A stretch of DNA of 64,000 nucleotides from Crambe crambe. Taxonomy: Eukaryota > Porifera > Demospongiae > Poecilosclerida > Crambeidae. Location of the stretch: assembly GCA_963924555.1 (NCBI GenBank), contig OZ004594.1, positions 1-64,000 of the forward strand. The letters are read 5' to 3'. Shown piece by piece: positions 1 to 11,165 of the stretch. The translations under genes and the position numbers were made by a program. Within the stretch, counting starts at the first letter, position 1. Each line of letters begins with the position of its first letter. The notes below the pieces were generated by a model. That model worked only from the letters and a program-made list of their open reading frames with translations, was not told where the DNA came from and searched no databases.

Positions 1-3000
1 CCTAGCCCTAGCCCTAGCCCTAGCCCTAGCCCTAGCCCTAGCCCTAGCCCTAGCCCTAGCCCTAGCCCTAGCCCTAGCCCTAGCCCTAGCCCTAGCCCTA
101 GCCCTAGCCCTAGCCCTAGCCCTAGCCCTAGCCCTAGCCCTAGCCCTAGCCCTAGCCCTAGCCCTAGCCCTAGCCCTAGCCCTAGCCCTAGCCCTAGCCC
201 TAGCCCTAGCCCTAGCCCTAGCCCTAGCCCTAGCCCTAGCCCTAGCCCTAGCCCTAGCCCTAGCCCTAGCCCTAGCCCTAGCCCTAGCCCTAGCCCTAGC
301 CCTAGCCCTAGCCCTAGCCCTAGCCCTAGCCCTAGCCCTAGCCCTAGCCCTAGCCCTAGCCCTAGCCCTAGCCCTAGCCCTAGCCCTAGCCCTAGCCCTA
401 GCCCTAGCCCTAGCCCTAGCCCTAGCCCTAGCCCTAGCCCTAGCCCTAGCCCTAGCCCTAGCCCTAGCCCTAGCCCTAGCCCTAGCCCTAGCCCTAGCCC
501 TAGCCCTAGCCCTAGCCCTAGCCCTAGCCCTAGCCCTAGCCCTAGCCCTAGCCCTAGCCCTAGCCCTAGCCCTAGCCCTAGCCCTAGCCCTAGCCCTAGC
601 CCTAGCCCTAGCCCTAGCCCTAGCCCTAGCCCTAGCCCTAGCCCTAGCCCTAGCCCTAGCCCTAGCCCTAGCCCTAGCCCTAGCCCTAGCCCTAGCCCTA
701 GCCCTAGCCCTAGCCCTAGCCCTAGCCCTAGCCCTAGCCCTAGCCCTAGCCCTAGCCCTAGCCCTAGCCCTAGCCCTAGCCCTAGCCCTAGCCCTAGCCC
801 TAGCCCTAGCCCTAGCCCTAGCCCTAGCCCTAGCCCTAGCCCTAGCCCTAGCCCTAGCCCTAGCCCTAGCCCTAGCCCTAGCCCTAGCCCTAGCCCTAGC
901 CCTAGCCCTAGCCCTAGCCCTAGCCCTAGCCCTAGCCCTAGCCCTAGCCCTAGCCCTAGCCCTAGCCCTAGCCCTAGCCCTAGCCCTAGCCCTAGCCCTA
1001 GCCCTAGCCCTAGCCCTAGCCCTAGCCCTAGCCCTAGCCCTAGCCCTAGCCCTAGCCCTAGCCCTAGCCCTAGCCCTAGCCCTAGCCCTAGCCCTAGCCC
1101 TAGCCCTAGCCCTAGCCCTAGCCCTAGCCCTAGCCCTAGCCCTAGCCCTAGCCCTAGCCCTAGCCCTAGCCCTAGCCCTAGCCCTAGCCCTAGCCCTAGC
1201 CCTAGCCCTAGCCCTAGCCCTAGCCCTAGCCCTAGCCCTAGCCCTAGCCCTAGCCCTAGCCCTAGCCCTAGCCCTAGCCCTAGCCCTAGCCCTAGCCCTA
1301 GCCCTAGCCCTAGCCCTAGCCCTAGCCCTAGCCCTAGCCCTAGCCCTAGCCCTAGCCCTAGCCCTAGCCCTAGCCCTAGCCCTAGCCCTAGCCCTAGCCC
1401 TAGCCCTAGCCCTAGCCCTAGCCCTAGCCCTAGCCCTAGCCCTAGCCCTAGCCCTAGCCCTAGCCCTAGCCCTAGCCCTAGCCCTAGCCCTAGCCCTAGC
1501 CCTAGCCCTAGCCCTAGCCCTAGCCCTAGCCCTAGCCCTAGCCCTAGCCCTAGCCCTAGCCCTAGCCCTAGCCCTAGCCCTAGCCCTAGCCCTAGCCCTA
1601 GCCCTAGCCCTAGCCCTAGCCCTAGCCCTAGCCCTAGCCCTAGCCCTAGCCCTAGCCCTAGCCCTAGCCCTAGCCCTAGCCCTAGCCCTAGCCCTAGCCC
1701 TAGCCCTAGCCCTAGCCCTAGCCCTAGCCCTAGCCCTAGCCCTAGCCCTAGCCCTAGCCCTAGCCCTAGCCCTAGCCCTAGCCCTAGCCCTAGCCCTAGC
1801 CCTAGCCCTAGCCCTAGCCCTAGCCCTAGCCCTAGCCCTAGCCCTAGCCCTAGCCCTAGCCCTAGCCCTAGCCCTAGCCCTAGCCCTAGCCCTAGCCCTA
1901 GCCCTAGCCCTAGCCCTAGCCCTAGCCCTAGCCCTAGCCCTAGCCCTAGCCCTAGCCCTAGCCCTAGCCCTAGCCCTAGCCCTAGCCCTAGCCCTAGCCC
2001 TAGCCCTAGCCCTAGCCCTAGCCCTAGCCCTAGCCCTAGCCCTAGCCCTAGCCCTAGCCCTAGCCCTAGCCCTAGCCCTAGCCCTAGCCCTAGCCCTAGC
2101 CCTAGCCCTAGCCCTAGCCCTAGCCCTAGCCCTAGCCCTAGCCCTAGCCCTAGCCCTAGCCCTAGCCCTAGCCCTAGCCCTAGCCCTAGCCCTAGCCCTA
2201 GCCCTAGCCCTAGCCCTAGCCCTAGCCCTAGCCCTAGCCCTAGCCCTAGCCCTAGCCCTAGCCCTAGCCCTAGCCCTAGCCCTAGCCCTAGCCCTAGCCC
2301 TAGCCCTAGCCCTAGCCCTAGCCCTAGCCCTAGCCCTAGCCCTAGCCCTAGCCCTAGCCCTAGCCCTAGCCCTAGCCCTAGCCCTAGCCCTAGCCCTAGC
2401 CCTAGCCCTAGCCCTAGCCCTAGCCCTAGCCCTAGCCCTAGCCCTAGCCCTAGCCCTAGCCCTAGCCCTAGCCCTAGCCCTAGCCCTAGCCCTAGCCCTA
2501 GCCCTAGCCCTAGCCCTAGCCCTAGCCCTAGCCCTAGCCCTAGCCCTAGCCCTAGCCCTAGCCCTAGCCCTAGCCCTAGCCCTAGCCCTAGCCCTAGCCC
2601 TAGCCCTAGCCCTAGCCCTAGCCCTAGCCCTAGCCCTAGCCCTAGCCCTAGCCCTAGCCCTAGCCCTAGCCCTAGCCCTAGCCCTAGCCCTAGCCCTAGC
2701 CCTAGCCCTAGCCCTAGCCCTAGCCCTAGCCCTAGCCCTAGCCCTAGCCCTAGCCCTAGCCCTAGCCCTAGCCCTAGCCCTAGCCCTAGCCCTAGCCCTA
2801 GCCCTAGCCCTAGCCCTAGCCCTAGCCCTAGCCCTAGCCCTAGCCCTAGCCCTAGCCCTAGCCCTAGCCCTAGCCCTAGCCCTAGCCCTAGCCCTAGCCC
2901 TAGCCCTAGCCCTAGCCCTAGCCCTAGCCCTAGCCCTAGCCCTAGCCCTAGCCCTAGCCCTAGCCCTAGCCCTAGCCCTAGCCCTAGCCCTAGCCCTAGC

Positions 3001-5833
3001 CCTAGCCCTAGCCCTAGCCCTAGCCCTAGCCCTAGCCCTAGCCCTAGCCCTAGCCCTAGCCCTAGCCCTAGCCCTAGCCCTAGCCCTAGCCCTAGCCCTA
3101 GCCCTAGCCCTAGCCCTAGCCCTAGCCCTAGCCCTAGCCCTAGCCCTAGCCCTAGCCCTAGCCCTAGCCCTAGCCCTAGCCCTAGCCCTAGCCCTAGCCC
3201 TAGCCCTAGCCCTAGCCCTAGCCCTAGCCCTAGCCCTAGCCCTAGCCCTAGCCCTAGCCCTAGCCCTAGCCCTAGCCCTAGCCCTAGCCCTAGCCCTAGC
3301 CCTAGCCCTAGCCCTAGCCCTAGCCCTAGCCCTAGCCCTAGCCCTAGCCCTAGCCCTAGCCCTAGCCCTAGCCCTAGCCCTAGCCCTAGCCCTAGCCCTA
3401 GCCCTAGCCCTAGCCCTAGCCCTAGCCCTAGCCCTAGCCCTAGCCCTAGCCCTAGCCCTAGCCCTAGCCCTAGCCCTAGCCCTAGCCCTAGCCCTAGCCC
3501 TAGCCCTAGCCCTAGCCCTAGCCCTAGCCCTAGCCCTAGCCCTAGCCCTAGCCCTAGCCCTAGCCCTAGCCCTAGCCCTAGCCCTAGCCCTAGCCCTAGC
3601 CCTAGCCCTAGCCCTAGCCCTAGCCCTAGCCCTAGCCCTAGCCCTAGCCCTAGCCCTAGCCCTAGCCCTAGCCCTAGCCCTAGCCCTAGCCCTAGCCCTA
3701 GCCCTAGCCCTAGCCCTAGCCCTAGCCCTAGCCCTAGCCCTAGCCCTAGCCCTAGCCCTAGCCCTAGCCCTAGCCCTAGCCCTAGCCCTAGCCCTAGCCC
3801 TAGCCCTAGCCCTAGCCCTAGCCCTAGCCCTAGCCCTAGCCCTAGCCCTAGCCCTAGCCCTAGCCCTAGCCCTAGCCCTAGCCCTAGCCCTAGCCCTAGC
3901 CCTAGCCCTAGCCCTAGCCCTAGCCCTAGCCCTAGCCCTAGCCCTAGCCCTAGCCCTAGCCCTAGCCCTAGCCCTAGCCCTAGCCCTAGCCCTAGCCCTA
4001 GCCCTAGCCCTAGCCCTAGCCCTAGCCCTAGCCCTAGCCCTAGCCCTAGCCCTAGCCCTAGCCCTAGCCCTAGCCCTAGCCCTAGCCCTAGCCCTAGCCC
4101 TAGCCCTAGCCCTAGCCCTAGCCCTAGCCCTAGCCCTAGCCCTAGCCCTAGCCCTAGCCCTAGCCCTAGCCCTAGCCCTAGCCCTAGCCCTAGCCCTAGC
4201 CCTAGCCCTAGCCCTAGCCCTAGCCCTAGCCCTAGCCCTAGCCCTAGCCCTAGCCCTAGCCCTAGCCCTAGCCCTAGCCCTAGCCCTAGCCCTAGCCCTA
4301 GCCCTAGCCCTAGCCCTAGCCCTAGCCCTAGCCCTAGCCCTAGCCCTAGCCCTAGCCCTAGCCCTAGCCCTAGCCCTAGCCCTAGCCCTAGCCCTAGCCC
4401 TAGCCCTAGCCCTAGCCCTAGCCCTAGCCCTAGCCCTAGCCCTAGCCCTAGCCCTAGCCCTAGCCCTAGCCCTAGCCCTAGCCCTAGCCCTAGCCCTAGC
4501 CCTAGCCCTAGCCCTAGCCCTAGCCCTAGCCCTAGCCCTAGCCCTAGCCCTAGCCCTAGCCCTAGCCCTAGCCCTAGCCCTAGCCCTAGCCCTAGCCCTA
4601 GCCCTAGCCCTAGCCCTAGCCCTAGCCCTAGCCCTAGCCCTAGCCCTAGCCCTAGCCCTAGCCCTAGCCCTAGCCCTAGCCCTAGCCCTAGCCCTAGCCC
4701 TAGCCCTAGCCCTAGCCCTAGCCCTAGCCCTAGCCCTAGCCCTAGCCCTAGCCCTAGCCCTAGCCCTAGCCCTAGCCCTAGCCCTAGCCCTAGCCCTAGC
4801 CCTAGCCCTAGCCCTAGCCCTAGCCCTAGCCCTAGCCCTAGCCCTAGCCCTAGCCCTAGCCCTAGCCCTAGCCCTAGCCCTAGCCCTAGCCCTAGCCCTA
4901 GCCCTAGCCCTAGCCCTAGCCCTAGCCCTAGCCCTAGCCCTAGCCCTAGCCCTAGCCCTAGCCCTAGCCCTAGCCCTAGCCCTAGCCCTAGCCCTAGCCC
5001 TAGCCCTAGCCCTAGCCCTAGCCCTAGCCCTAGCCCTAGCCCTAGCCCTAGCCCTAGCCCTAGCCCTAGCCCTAGCCCTAGCCCTAGCCCTAGCCCTAGC
5101 CCTAGCCCTAGCCCTAGCCCTAGCCCTAGCCCTAGCCCTAGCCCTAGCCCTAGCCCTAGCCCTAGCCCTAGCCCTAGCCCTAGCCCTAGCCCTAGCCCTA
5201 GCCCTAGCCCTAGCCCTAGCCCTAGCCCTAGCCCTAGCCCTAGCCCTAGCCCTAGCCCTAGCCCTAGCCCTAGCCCTAGCCCTAGCCCTAGCCCTAGCCC
5301 TAGCCCTAGCCCTAGCCCTAGCCCTAGCCCTAGCCCTAGCCCTAGCCCTAGCCCTAGCCCTAGCCCTAGCCCTAGCCCTAGCCCTAGCCCTAGCCCTAGC
5401 CCTAGCCCTAGCCCTAGCCCTAGCCCTAGCCCTAGCCCTAGCCCTAGCCCTAGCCCTAGCCCTAGCCCTAGCCCTAGCCCTAGCCCTAGCCCTAGCCCTA
5501 GCCCTAGCCCTAGCCCTAGCCCTAGCCCTAGCCCTAGCCCTAGCCCTAGCCCTAGCCCTAGCCCTAGCCCTAGCCCTAGCCCTAGCCCTAGCCCTAGCCC
5601 TAGCCCTAGCCCTAGCCCTAGCCCTAGCCCTAGCCCTAGCCCTAGCCCTAGCCCTAGCCCTAGCCCTAGCCCTAGCCCTAGCCCTAGCCCTAGCCCTAGC
5701 CCTAGCCCCTAGCCCTAGCCCTAGCCCTAGCCCTAGCCCTAGCCCTAGCCCTAGCCCTAGCCCTAGCCCTAGCCCTAGCCCTAGCCCTAGCCCTAGCCCT
5801 AGCCCTAGCCCTAGCCCCTAGCCCTAGCCCTAG
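1..5833. repeat. Telomere, (CCCTAG)n / (CTAGGG)n tract
   Basis: About 970 head-to-tail copies of CCCTAG, read as CTAGGG on the minus strand, so the G-rich strand runs 3' toward the window's left end as expected for a true chromosome terminus. No variant unit is visible over the first ~5.7 kb. Two units with an extra C (near 5707 and 5815) occur only at the inner edge, a usual pattern of proximal degeneration. The unit differs from the canonical animal TTAGGG by T to C at the first position. Every unit contains the palindrome CTAG, so both strands carry it. Confidence 0.95.
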
Positions 5834-5883
5834 GGATCCTTCTCCATGCCCCTAGCCCTAGCCCTAGCCCTAGCCCTAGCCCT
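5834..5883. repeat. Telomere-subtelomere junction with interrupted CCCTAG units
   Basis: The telomere tract is broken by a short unique stretch (GGGATCCTTCTCCATGCC, 5833-5850) and then resumes for about six CCCTAG units before the 20-bp satellite starts directly at 5884. The interruption marks the limit of the homogeneous array and may be an old end-healing or recombination joint. Confidence 0.8.
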
Positions 5884-6619
5884 ATGGTGGGCATCAATTA
5901 GATATGGTGGGCATCAATTAGATATGGTGGGCATCAATTAGATATGGTGGGCATCAATTAGATATGGTGGGCATCAATTAGATATGGTGGGCATCAATTA
6001 GATATGGTGGGCATCAATTAGATATGGTGGGCATCAATTAGATATGGTGGGCATCAATTAGATATGGTGGGCATCAATTAGATATGGTGGGCATCAATTA
6101 GATATGGTGGGCATCAATTAGATATGGTGGGCATCAATTAGATATGGTGGGCATCAATTAGATATGGTGGGCATCAATTAGATATGGTGGGCATCAATTA
6201 GATATGGTGGGCATCAATTAGATATGGTGGGCATCAATTAGATATGGTGGGCATCAATTAGATATGGTGGGCATCAATTAGATATGGTGGGCATCAATTA
6301 GATATGGTGGGCATCAATTAGATATGGTGGGCATCAATTAGATATGGTGGGCATCAATTAGATATGGTGGGCATCAATTAGATATGGTGGGCATCAATTA
6401 GATATGGTGGGCATCAATTAGATATGGTGGGCATCAATTAGATATGGTGGGCATCAATTAGATATGGTGGGCATCAATTAGATATGGTGGGCATCAATTA
6501 GATATGGTGGGCATCAATTAGATATGGTGGGCATCAATTAGATATGGTGGGCATCAATTAGATATGGTGGGCATCAATTAGATATGGTGGGCATCAATTA
6601 GATATGGTGGGCATCAATT
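5884..6619. repeat. Subtelomeric 20-bp satellite, ~36.8 copies
   Basis: Tandem repeat of ATGGTGGGCATCAATTAGAT: 36 full units (5884-6603) plus a 16-bp partial unit ending at 6619. I see no substitution between units, which implies recent expansion or strong homogenisation. It abuts the last CCCTAG units with no spacer. There is no open reading frame of note. Confidence 0.95.
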
Positions 6620-6779
6620 GGAGAAATATGCGTAGTTGGTAATTGACATGCGCAATTGTCTTAAATATGTGTGTGTTAAGAAAAGTCTAACAAAATTTGG
6701 GTGAATATTTCGAAAGTTAATAGTGAAGAGAATGTACTGGAGAGTTGAATTTTGTCAATATGGACAAAATATGCATATT

Positions 6780-7340
6780 AGCAGAAAGTTTACACAGAGA
6801 GCAATTTTATGATATCAAAATTATATGTATATACTTGATATTTCAAAATTTATGATAGCCAGAAGTCACCATCAGTTATGAACTTTGAAGAAACATTACC
6901 ATATTTTTAAATTATCGGAATGGATGAAGTAAGCATATGAACAGAAAGCATACATAAAGAGCAATGCTATGGTATTAAAATTGTATGTATATACATGATA
7001 TTTCAAAAGTTATGATAGCCAGAAGTCATCATCAGTTATGAGTAGGTTGAAATTTTGACGACCCTTTACCTTTGTTTTGAAAATTAGTAAGCATATGAAC
7101 AGAAAGCTTACGTAAAGAGCAATGCTATGATATCGAAATTATCTGTATACACTTGATATTTCAAAAGTTATGCTAATCGTCAGTTATTTTGAAGACCTTT
7201 TACAATATATTTTCGAAATTATCAGTATGGCTAAACTAAGCATATCGATAGAAAGATTAAATAGAGGGCAATGCTATTATATTTCTTTATATTTCAAAAT
7301 TTTTGATGGAATGAAAGTATTGTGGGTATCATATTTTACT
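6780..7340. repeat. Degenerate ~155-bp tandem array (about 3.5 copies)
   Basis: Copies start near 6781, 6941, 7100 and 7251. Each begins with a CAGAAAG...AAAGAGCAATGCTATG-like core, followed by a ...TTGATATTTCAAAAG core and a segment resembling GATAGCCAGAAGTCATCATC. They diverge by several percent with small indels. The DNA is AT-rich and non-coding. A short AT-rich reading frame at 7170-7355 falls inside the array and is not considered a gene. Confidence 0.8.
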
Positions 7341-7465
7341 GATATCCACAAATAATTTTAATATCAGTACATAGCTCTCTGTGTGTACTTTCTGATCACA
7401 TGTTTAATTTGTGAATATCAGTAAAATATGATACCCACAATACTTTCATTCCATCAAAATTTTTG
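7296..7465. repeat. Imperfect palindrome at the end of the ~155-bp array
   Basis: The left arm (about 7296-7353, core GGTATCATATTTTACTGATA) recurs in reverse complement at about 7410-7465 around a ~55-bp spacer. A further reverse-oriented, longer copy of the same family lies at 8160-8290 and ends with the complement of the array core. The array unit therefore exists in both orientations here, as a foldback element or a broken inverted duplication would leave it. Confidence 0.75.
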
Positions 7466-7559
7466 GGCTAGAGCTAGTTAATGACAGAAAGATTGTTGCT
7501 ATTACTGTGATTAACTTATTGTTCCTGCCCCCCCCAATAAATTTCCTATTCCTATTCCA

Positions 7560-7655
7560 CTGCTACTGTAACCTGCAATAACTCCTGTAACCTCCTAGTA
7601 ACCTACTGTAACTGCAGTAACCTCCTGTAACCTCCTAGTAACCTCTGATAACCTT
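7560..7655. repeat. Short degenerate minisatellite
   Basis: Runs of a 10-13 bp unit of the type CCTCCTGTAA / CCTCCTAGTAA / CCTACTGTAA, about eight imperfect copies. Non-coding. Confidence 0.65.
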
Positions 7656-8159
7656 CAGCTGTTGACGAACCTAGCTACTAAAGAGGTGTGCATGAGGTGG
7701 GGATCAGAACATAATGTCATAAAGACATTAGTCTTCCAAAAATAGTTTGGAGACACCCGCTAAAGTGACGTGGCTACATTGGAAACTTGCGATTGGAAAC
7801 TTGCATCACGATTGGATGGTTAATAGACACTTGCCTCGTGATACACCATTCCTATATAACAAGGGCTGCATCGTTGGAGTTCCTAGCTATATCATAAAAT
7901 ACAAAAACATTCGAAATTTGCCTCCCAATTGTATGGTTACAAGGGTGGAAAAAGATACCTCACTGCATTGTCGGAGTTCCTGCCGAGGCTAGCAAGGATG
8001 GCACTCTGCCTCAGTCTGCATCAGTCATAACCCCCGTAACCGGTTACAATTTCATACCTCAAACTGAACCAGTCGTGCCATTTCTACTAACTTTAAAAGA
8101 AATTTTCCTTTTGCTCGTAATGTTTTTATTATAAATTTATACAGATAATTCTGATATCC

Positions 8160-8290
8160 TCTCTGTGTGTACTTGATCACATGTTTAATTTGTGGATATC
8201 GATACCCACCTTTAACACAATACTTTCATTTGATCAAAACTTTTGAACTTTATATAACAGCATTGCCCTCTGTTTAAGCTTAATCTTCTA
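8160..8290. repeat. Reverse-oriented dispersed copy of the ~155-bp array unit
   Basis: Shares CTCTCTGTGTGTACTT, ATCACATGTTTAATTTGTG and AATACTTTCATT with 7372-7450, and continues into the complement of the AAGATTAAATAGAGGGCAAT core seen at 7251. Flanking DNA shows nothing else recognisable. Confidence 0.6.
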
Positions 8291-9356
8291 GCTGGATATG
8301 AATCTTCTAACGGATGGCTCTATTATAGATCTACCACAGCTTCCTATCCGAATATCAATTGTGCAGACCCTTGACTCTCACTGTTTTGGTCCAATTTGCA
8401 TCTACAGTATAGGCCTACCTCGAAATCAGATTTGGAGATCATAGCCCTGCTACAGCTTTCCTATATCATTTTGTTGTTAATTTGTATTCGTTATTATTAT
8501 TATTTTATGACTTTATCTACTTCAGAACAATTGTCACTGAGTAGCTGTTTTCGTAGCCCTATTGTTCTTAGCCACCAGCTCGTTGGTTGGTTATGGAGCA
8601 TCGACTGGGTACCGAGATCAGGGAGATGGAAGCACCAGGAGATCAGCCTCGAGAAAGCCTCTTCTGGAAGATGGAAGCACCGTGACATAAATCCTCTTTC
8701 CAAGCGGGTACCCCTACGTAAGTCCGTGGCTATAGCCAGTTTGTTAAATGGCAGTCTAAATAGCTATAGCTGATGTTTCCATTTCTGATGTAGGTGAGTT
8801 ACATTGACTATAGCCAGTTTGTTGAAATGTCGTAACCAGTTTATTAAAGTTATGCAGTAGGTGGACACGAGGTTGGAAATGGAATATTTAGCTATAGCTA
8901 CACACGCAATCTTACCTTCGTACCTGATTCAAGTTGATCACAGACTTCAGTAGATGATGATAGCAAACCCAACTCTTCTGATACGTTATCAGCCTTGCTG
9001 ATTAGCCATCAGCAGAAATCGGGTGCATTGCATATAGAACCTCGTCCATTCACACGTGACATTTTTTGAATTCGATTTCTTGTCCATTCATCGTGACAGT
9101 TTCCCACCCCATTTTGGTCAGTTATATGGTTTATCGATCCATGGCAGTCTAAATAGCTGTAGCTGTTGTGTTTCCATAGCCATTCCAACTGTAGGTACAC
9201 TGATGTTTCCAGTCTTAGCAAAAACCACCTTATAATTGTTGTGTGTATATTGGATGATCTTATCACACTACCACAGATGGCCCTTATTCCTATCTGAATA
9301 GCAATCGTCGACTCAATCTTCTAGCTGCATATCAATCTTCTAACTGAATGGCTCTA
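8281..9356. repeat. Dispersed direct repeats in the subtelomere
   Basis: A ~42-bp segment at 8282-8323 (AATCTTCTAGCTGGATATG then AATCTTCTAACGGATGGCTC) recurs at 9314-9356. A second pair, starting GGCAGTCTAAATAGCT, occurs at 8752 and 9144. This indicates local duplication of a ~1 kb segment followed by decay. No gene was recognised in 7660-9347. Confidence 0.55.
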
Positions 9357-9700
9357 CCATCCAGTGATCCTATACGATCAGATCACTTCCCAATACATCT
9401 AAACTTAAATATAAGAACGAAACAGGAATGCAGTAAGAAGCCTATGATTATCAGAAAGCTGACTGGATGGATGGATGAGGACTTTAGTGCTTGTTTTGAG
9501 TCGGAAGATGTAGAATTAATCTGGGCAATATTTAAGCTAATAACTACATCAGCTATGGAGAAGTTTATACATAGAGTGAGACTGAAGAATCACCAATTCC
9601 CGAAATGGTTTGATGCCGATCTGAGGTATAAGTCCAATTGCCTTAATACATTGTGGAGAAAATGTGGATGGATTGTGTTCTTATGTACACTAGGGTCAGA
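9348..9700 (+). mobile_element. Non-LTR retrotransposon (LINE) relic: end of the endonuclease domain
   Basis: The frame starting at 9348 reads ...SDPIRSDHFPIHLNLN..., the C-terminal SDHFPI signature of the AP-type endonuclease (EEP fold) of LINE ORF2. It is followed by a linker with FPKWFDADLRYKSN, which resembles the segment just before reverse transcriptase in several LINE families. The reading frame then collapses into the adjacent tandem array. No reverse transcriptase motifs (such as FADD) follow. This is a 5'- and 3'-truncated, inactive fragment. Family assignment (for example CR1/L2-like or RTE-like) is not possible by eye. Confidence 0.65.
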
Positions 9701-10545
9701 GAAAGGTATGTATCAATTTAGGAGCCAAGGGTGCAGCCTAAGAGATTGATTTCAGTGCAATGGATTGATCCAAACGTTCAAACTGCAAGAGATCCTTTCA
9801 TACAAGAGGGATTGTGTTCTTATGTACACTAGGGTGAGAGAAAAGTATGTATCGATTTAGGAGCCAAGAGGTTAAAGCTGCGGCCGAGGAGATTGTTTTA
9901 AGTTCAATGGATTGATCGAAACTTTCAAACTTCAAGAGATCCTTTCATACAAGAGGGAATTTTGAGGAATTGTGTTCTTAGAAGAGAGAAAGGTACATAT
10001 CAATTTAGGAACGAGGTGTTAAAGCTGCGGCCAAGAAAATTGATTTCAGTGCAAATGGGTTGAGCGAAATGTTCAAACTTCACAGATCCTTTCATACAAG
10101 AGGGAATTTGGAGGGATTGTGTTCTTGTGTCCACTAGGTTGAGAGAAAGCTATGTATCAATTAAGGAGCCAAGGAGTTAAAGCTGCTGCCAAGGAGATTG
10201 ATTTCATTGATCAAAGTGTTCAAACTGCAGAGGGAATTTGGAGGGATTGTGTTCTTATGTACACTAGGTTGAGGGTAAAGTATGTATCAATTTACAAGCC
10301 AAGGGGTTATAGCTGCAGCGAAACTTTTAAACTGCAAGAGATCATTTCAAACAAGAGGGAATTAGGAGGATTGTGTTATTATGTAGACTAGGTTGAGGTT
10401 AAAGTATGTATCGATTAAGGAGCCAAGAGGTTAAAGCTGCGGCCGAGGAGATTGATTTCAGTGCAATGGATTGATCGAAACATTCAAACTTCAAGAGATC
10501 CTTCCACACAAGAGTGAATTTGGAGGGATTGTGTTTTATGTACAT
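9655..10545. repeat. Tandem array of ~125-158 bp units derived from the LINE relic
   Basis: At least six copies of a unit with GGATTGTGTTCTTATGTACA, TATGTATCAATTTAGGAGCC and GTTAAAGCTGCGGCC cores. TATGTATC occurs at about 9708, 9847, 9992 (variant), 10152, 10280 and 10405. Unit length varies by internal deletion. The first copy is continuous with the LINE fragment and partial frames read WRDCVLMYTRLRxKYVSI, so the unit appears to be an amplified piece of the element just downstream of the endonuclease. All frames are broken and no functional protein is proposed. Confidence 0.75.
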
Positions 10546-10659
10546 GTTTTATGCCTGCCACTTAACACAGCAAATTTTCTAAAGACTTGAAGCACAAAAG
10601 TACTTGCTCGCTGGCTGTCAAATGTTTCACATTGCCTTAGTACGTATCCCTGATGTTTT

Positions 10660-11165
10660 TTGATGATCACTGAATGACTTGATAGAATTCTACAAATTCA
10701 AACATGTTTTTGAAATAATTATTATTATAAAAATCCCCTGATTTTCGAGATATAATAAACCTTTTAAGGGTAATCAGACATACCACCCATACATAGTTGC
10801 AGTCTCCAAAACTGCTAATGTGAAAATCCACATGACTAAGACACTACTATGTATCACACTGGAAATTTATGGTTAGTAATTACATTCACCACATGGTTAC
10901 TATGTCTGACTTCACAGATATGGTACAACAGTAATAACCCCTTAATGACTTGAGAGAATTCGAAGAATTTCAAATATGTCATGGGGAATTACCAGCATGT
11001 TATACATATGCAATTTCATAGAATTCCCCCTGATGGTTTTTGAGATATGGTATTGCAGTAATAACCCCTTAATGACTTAACGGAATTCAAAGAATTTGTA
11101 TGGAATTACTAGTATGTCATATATATGTAATTTCATAGAAATCCCTTTTGTTATTAAGGAGTTAT
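10660..11165. repeat. Degenerate direct repeats, ~110-125 bp
   Basis: The segment TAATAACCCCTTAATGACTT followed by AGAATTC...AATTTCATAGAA occurs at about 10932-11038 and 11060-11150. A more diverged copy lies near 10670-10760 (GAATGACTTGATAGAATTC). AT-rich, non-coding. Confidence 0.6.
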
